Assembly: GCA_030142905.1 (NCBI GenBank)
Contig: JASJOG010000024.1
Span: 2,558,001-2,622,000 of the forward strand
Reading direction: 5' to 3'
Source of the DNA: Heliopora coerulea
Lineage: Eukaryota; Cnidaria; Anthozoa; Scleralcyonacea; Helioporidae
DNA: 64,000 nucleotides
Shown piece after piece: positions 52,401 through 58,400 of this stretch (position 1 is the stretch's first letter; the number at the start of each line of letters is the position of its first letter). Made by a program: the position numbers and the translations under genes. Under the pieces are notes generated by a model. The model was not told where the DNA came from. It saw only the letters and a program-made list of their open reading frames with translations, and ran no database searches.

Positions 52401-55400
52401 GTTGACGCTGAACCACGTTTGCCAAGGACTACTGAAGCATCAGGTAGGGTTGAGGGACATTTTACATTTTAATCTTCTAGTTAAGGTGGCTCGTTACAGT
52501 TTTTATGGTTTCTAATTTCACAGTTACAATGGACATTCCTATCTTTAAAATAATTATAAGTTTAATTAATTTAACTACAGAAGAGGTATTGTTGACTTAA
52601 GATAGTTTATAAATTGTGTAGTTATCTATTGTTACTATAGGAACTATAGCGCTGCAACTTTAGCGTATTTTCACGATTATAAGAATTGTATCGGAGTCCT
52701 TTGGGTAATTTTTTTTGAAATCTGGCTTGAGAACAGATGTTTTACTGAAAAATAACCCAGCGAAATATTAGGTTAGGTTTTACTGGCTGATTATTTTGCT
52801 GTAAAAATTCAGTCCAATGAAAAACTTTTAATGTGAAATGTTGTTACGCTTAATTTATGACGTTTTGAACATATTAAACAAGGCAAACATTTGAAAATTT
52901 TACATCTGCATTGACTCGGATGGTGCTGTCCTGATAGTGATAATTCAAAAAGATCATTATCTGTTTATATGTATAAACAAATGTTTAGTTATTAATCTTA
53001 TTAAAAAATTATCTTTGGAAGGAAACTTAAATCATAAAACAATTACGATGCTAAGTTCGAACTCTGTCGTTGATTGGTTCGTATAAACCGAATATATTCT
53101 CATACTGATTCTGAAAAGATTATAATTCAGGCGTATATACACTCGAGTCACGTCCACTCGTAAATAGTAGAATATACTCTCCAACCGAATCCCTGAACGA
53201 GTTCCCAGCTCTTGCTTTCATTTGGTATCTCGTGTGCCTCATCACTCAACTTTTGACTCTCAAAGGTGATGTTACACAAAATTAATGCCCTTGACATGCC
53301 ATTTGTGAAGAATCTCTGTTGAAATTACGTCGCAGCAACATGTTGCGTTGAAAATCATCGTTAAAAATGGTGCCTTGCACAATCACCCTAAAGCTAAAAT
53401 ACAACAAGTTCCGAATCTTTTCTATGACAAAAACACTTATTTTATGTAGCTCAGGATGTCGTTCCTAATGGACTCTTTTTCTATGGCAAGAACACAATCT
53501 GGCCAACAAAATGAGAAGCAAAGAAAGTCCATCATGGAGGGCAATTTCATACATCAGTTTTAATCCCATTCAAGGGGGTCTTTTGCATCAGTTTTAGTCT
53601 CCTCCACGGCTTTTTACTCTTCTCTGGAGATCTCTTGATTATAGACTGAAAACTTTACCTCAAATGACGGAATTGATTGTCAGAATTTTGTAATTTAAAA
53701 AAATTACAAAACCAAGGGCTGAGCTACAGGACACGATTGTCGTATACAAGTGGTCGTCCTCTCGTATACGATAACTCACTAGAGTCTTCAGGACGTATTA
53801 CAACATTTGCGAGCGAATAGTAAGCAGGAATGGTTTTTAATAGTTGATTGCATATGTAGGGTGAAGAATAGTATACGACCATACTGTCTTGTAGATGGTG
53901 CCCAACGAGAAATCATATAAAACAGTCTAGAAAATCCTTTGAGGAAAATGCACGGTAAACGATGTTTCTCTGCCGTTTGTTCACCATCTTCACCTTATTT
54001 AGAACAGGTGTAAACCACACAACATTTCTGATTCTTTTAAATACTCGGTTATGAAGATTATCCTGTGAAGTTGTGATTTTTTTTCGAACCTGAACCAAAA
54101 ACGTTGAAGGAAAAGTCGTGTAATGGAATAGAACCGCTAGACAAGAGCGTGTACAGCATTGAAAACATTGAACTCTATTAATGATAACCGAAAGACTAGC
54201 TCCCAGTCATTGTCCGTGCAAAAAGTTAAGCCAAAACTGCCACGGGTGCCAGCCATTGAGGGAAATTTTGTATGTCTATGTCAGTCCTCAGTCCTCTACG
54301 CGGTCCAGTACATCAGTTTGCGTCTTTTAAATGACTTTAATCTTCAGTTTCTGTTTGATTCAACTTCGACAACATTCACAACTACCGAATATGGATTCAC
54401 ACAAAATGCTAATGTACGAATACTTAAGAAGTGTGCTAAATTGTCTTGAGATGGTAAACTAACGTTAAAAAAGAACTTTCCATGAGTAAAGATGGGATGC
54501 TGGGCAGAGAATTTCAAGTATCCTTTTAGTGTAAATAAGGCCTGGTCTGGCTGCTATTTCTGTTTCTTAACACGTCTCACTCTTTGACGAAGCCCTTTCC
54601 TCGAAACGTTAGAGTTCTTTACGATCATGCAGTCACGGCAGTTACCAAACTTTGAACATTTTACTTTCACTGAGTAGTTTTTTTAAGTGGCTTTTTGCAT
54701 GACTGTTTTATAAGGATTCTCGTTAGTTTGTCAATTCGTATTCTTGAAAAATATAACCTGTTACTCTGTTTCATTTTGTGGAAATATTTTGAATTTTCAA
54801 ACTCATTTCTGTCATTTGATGTGATATTTTGTGTATTGTCAAAGGCAACCATATTCCCAGGGCAATTAGTAAGCGGGAACAAATAGGTTTTAACGTTTGT
54901 GTACTTTCGTGTGTTCTTTTAAACCTTATTATCTTGGCAAACTTTGTACGAACCTGTTTTAGATTGTAACCGATATGCTGAGTAGGTCTTAATTTTGCCA
55001 GGTTAACTGTGTTAAAAAGCAAGAATTTAAAAATGTTCATGTTATTTTGGGTGATGAATGATGACTGTGCAAGAACAGAGGATTGGAGAGAGTTTTAAAA
55101 TCTTGCTAAAGAGTCAATAGCGTAATCATAATGTGAAGAACTGATGTGTAATCACAAATTCATGACAGAATTGATAACTGAAAATAACCATAGAGAAGGT
55201 GCTGTTTTTAAAGGCCAAAACTGAACTGAATAAAAAGATATTAACGAAATTTATGGTTTAAGTATACTAACATGAACTTTATTCGTATTAAATTATTGAC
55301 GTTTTGAGCCAAGGCCTTTTCTTAAACTTAAATTTTAAACTTGATGCCTTATACTACGAAACCTTTTTTCAGTGTGGAATGTTTGGTGAATTTATTACGT

Positions 55401-58400
55401 GCTCTGTGTCTCCTATAATGTACAGCTTTTCAGAACTTATTCGTGTTTTCTTGTTATTGTATAGAAAATAGAAACGCCTTTTGTCCAGCTTCCCCTTTCT
55501 GGTCAAATCAACATGAAACACCGGACGAACTTACAGATGATGCTGTTGCTCAGCCAGTGAAAGAGCGAGCTTGTGAAACATTGGCTCTTTGTATTTTAAC
55601 TACGCTCAATAAAGGATTACGAAATGGTGGAGGTATTGGTGATGTGCTCAGACGACCCTCAGTCGAGGTAAGTAGGAAGCCTGATGTCTTATTATGACCA
55701 ATTTGAGAAATATAAGTTTATAAATAAGCACACAAGCAAACAAACTTGAACTGAGAAGGAAGTCAAATATTTTTACGTGAGCTTTAGCTTGGACCTTGAT
55801 GTTTGGCCGCGTTCATTTTCTTTTTGTTTGTTTGTTTGTTTGTTTGTTTGTTTGTTTAAGTAGTATGCCAAGTGACTGGGTTCATCTGTGCATAGTTTGG
55901 CAAAGGGACTGTGCTCCTTCTTCTTCGTTTTTTTATGTTCTGTTGTTTGTTGGAAAATAATGGGGTTACGTTACACGACACTTTTAGCTTGTGAAAATAA
56001 AGTTCTGTTATTGATTGATTGGTTCATTGACTGATTGATGAAAAAAAAATACAGTCGAACCTCTAATTAGCGGACACTCTATCCAGCGGACACCTCTAAT
56101 TAACGGACATTTATCTCAGTTCTCAAATAACACGCAATTGTATTCCTTCATTTTGTTCCTCTATCCAAAGGACACCTCTGTACAACGGACGCGGACACTT
56201 TTTCACGATACAAACATGAAAAATTACCTCTAAATACAGGACACGGAAATCGTAACCATAGGCTGGTGTAACTCTGTTGTAGCTACTATTGATATTTATT
56301 ATGCCCGGGAAACATTTTAATCACTAATGACAGATAATTAACACAGCCGGAACCGGCCAAAACATTGCCAACATGCTGCCCATAACGTGAACGTATCAGT
56401 ATCACAAGCTAAGCCAAAGCCTTTGTGAGGATTGGCGTGGAAAACGAAGATAAATGTTGTTCTTGTAGCCGGGAAACAAAATATAAATGCATTAAATGTT
56501 TGCGTGCCACATGTAATTTTTCACTGGACTGTTCTACACCAGCGTCTGAAGAAACAGAAGGATGGGAAGCGATGAAGAAAGTTTCTATTTGCCGTCATTG
56601 TATCAATAGCAAACGCGAGGACCCAAGCAAAAGCACAAACCGCCCAATAGAAATTAGCAAATCGAAGAAAACAAACGTAGAAAAGAGAACGTCAAAAAAT
56701 GGCTCAACACTCAGGAATGAACTCCCACTTAAAATGAAAATTGATCTCATCAAATTCGCCGAGGCTAATCCCAAAATAGGATGCAGAGAACTTGGCAAAA
56801 AATTTTCTTGCAGTAAAACGCAAGCAAACACCATTGTAAAAAAAAAAAACGTAAGTTTTTGGATGAATGGGAGTCCAACGAAGGTTCGAAATTAAAAAAG
56901 AGAGGTAGAAAACAAACTTACGATGACGTAAACAGTCGTTTGAAAGAATGGTATGACAGATTAAGACAATCGAACGTTCCCGTTAGTGGTCCTTTGTTGC
57001 AAGAAGAAGCGTTAGAAATTGCTAAAGCATTACACGTAGACGATTTTCATGCATCCAACGGCTGGCCAGAGAAATGGAAGAAGCGTTATAATATCGTAAA
57101 CATGAACGTTGCAGGTGAGGAAGGTGACGTTAATGAAGAGGTGGTCAACAGCTGGGAAGAACGAGCGCAAGAATTGGTAGATGATTACAAACCAGAAGAC
57201 GTTTGGAACTTTGACGAAACTGGTTTGATGTGGCGAGCATTGCCCGAAAAAAGTTTAAACGAGAAAAGAACAAGGTGTCGAGGTGGTAAAAATTCCAAAT
57301 ACCGAAATACCTGGGCTTTCTTTGCAAACGCTGCTGGGGGAAAGGAAGATCCTATCGTGATCGGCAAAAGTGCGAATCCTCGTTGTTTTAAAACATTGAA
57401 AAATAAGACAAAGCCTTTCAAATGTTCATATTTTTCAAATGCCAAAGCATGGATGAGAGTTGAGATACTAACCCAAATTTTAAATAAACTGAACAATAGA
57501 CTGCGACGGGAAAACCGCAACATTATTTTGTTCATGGATAATGCTCCATGTCATCCAAGAGATCTCGAATTTTCAAACATTAAGATAGCTTGGCTTCCTT
57601 GTAACACAACATCAAAAACACAGCCACTTGACGCGGGAATCATAAAAGTTTGGAAAGTTAATGTCAGAAGAAAGCTTCTTCGATATGTCTGCAGTCAACT
57701 TGATGGTAAAAACACAGCCAGCGACGTAATAAAATCAGTAAATATGTTGATGAGCATTCAATGGGGAAAACAAGCGTGGGATGACGTTAAGTCGGAGACA
57801 GTGATGAAGTGTTTCAAGAAAGTCGGCCTTTGTCCTCGCACGCTCCCCCAAGGCAAAGACGATGATCCTTTTGCCGGCGAAGAAATTGGTGATGTTCAAG
57901 ATCTTGTACAAACTATAGATCGATCTACTTCAATCGACGAATACATTTGCGATGAAGATAGTCTTCCTACATGTGATTCTACAATAGACACAAAAAGTAA
58001 AGACCGGCGAGAGGAAGTTCGAAATGAAGTTTTGGGTGGAGAGAATTTAATTGAGGGAGAGTCAGACAATTTTGAGGAACCTGAGGAAGACGCTACCGAC
58101 GACAAATCGTTGATGACAAGTAACCAAGCCCTACAAGCTGCTGAAGACATTGCAAAGTTTGCATTGTATCACGGTGACGAGGAACTGGCAAACTATATGT
58201 CCCCAGCAGTTGACCATTTGCGTGAACTTAAACGCCGTCGCAAAAGCAAAGTAGCATTACTTCATATTTTGTGTAAATACTACAGCTAGAATGGCAAATA
58301 TAGAATCAATTTTCAACTTTATTCAACATCAAGTATTTATGTTTAATACCAATCTTAGATTTGGGGGAAGGGGGGGGGGGGCATGGCAAGGGCGCTCAGG

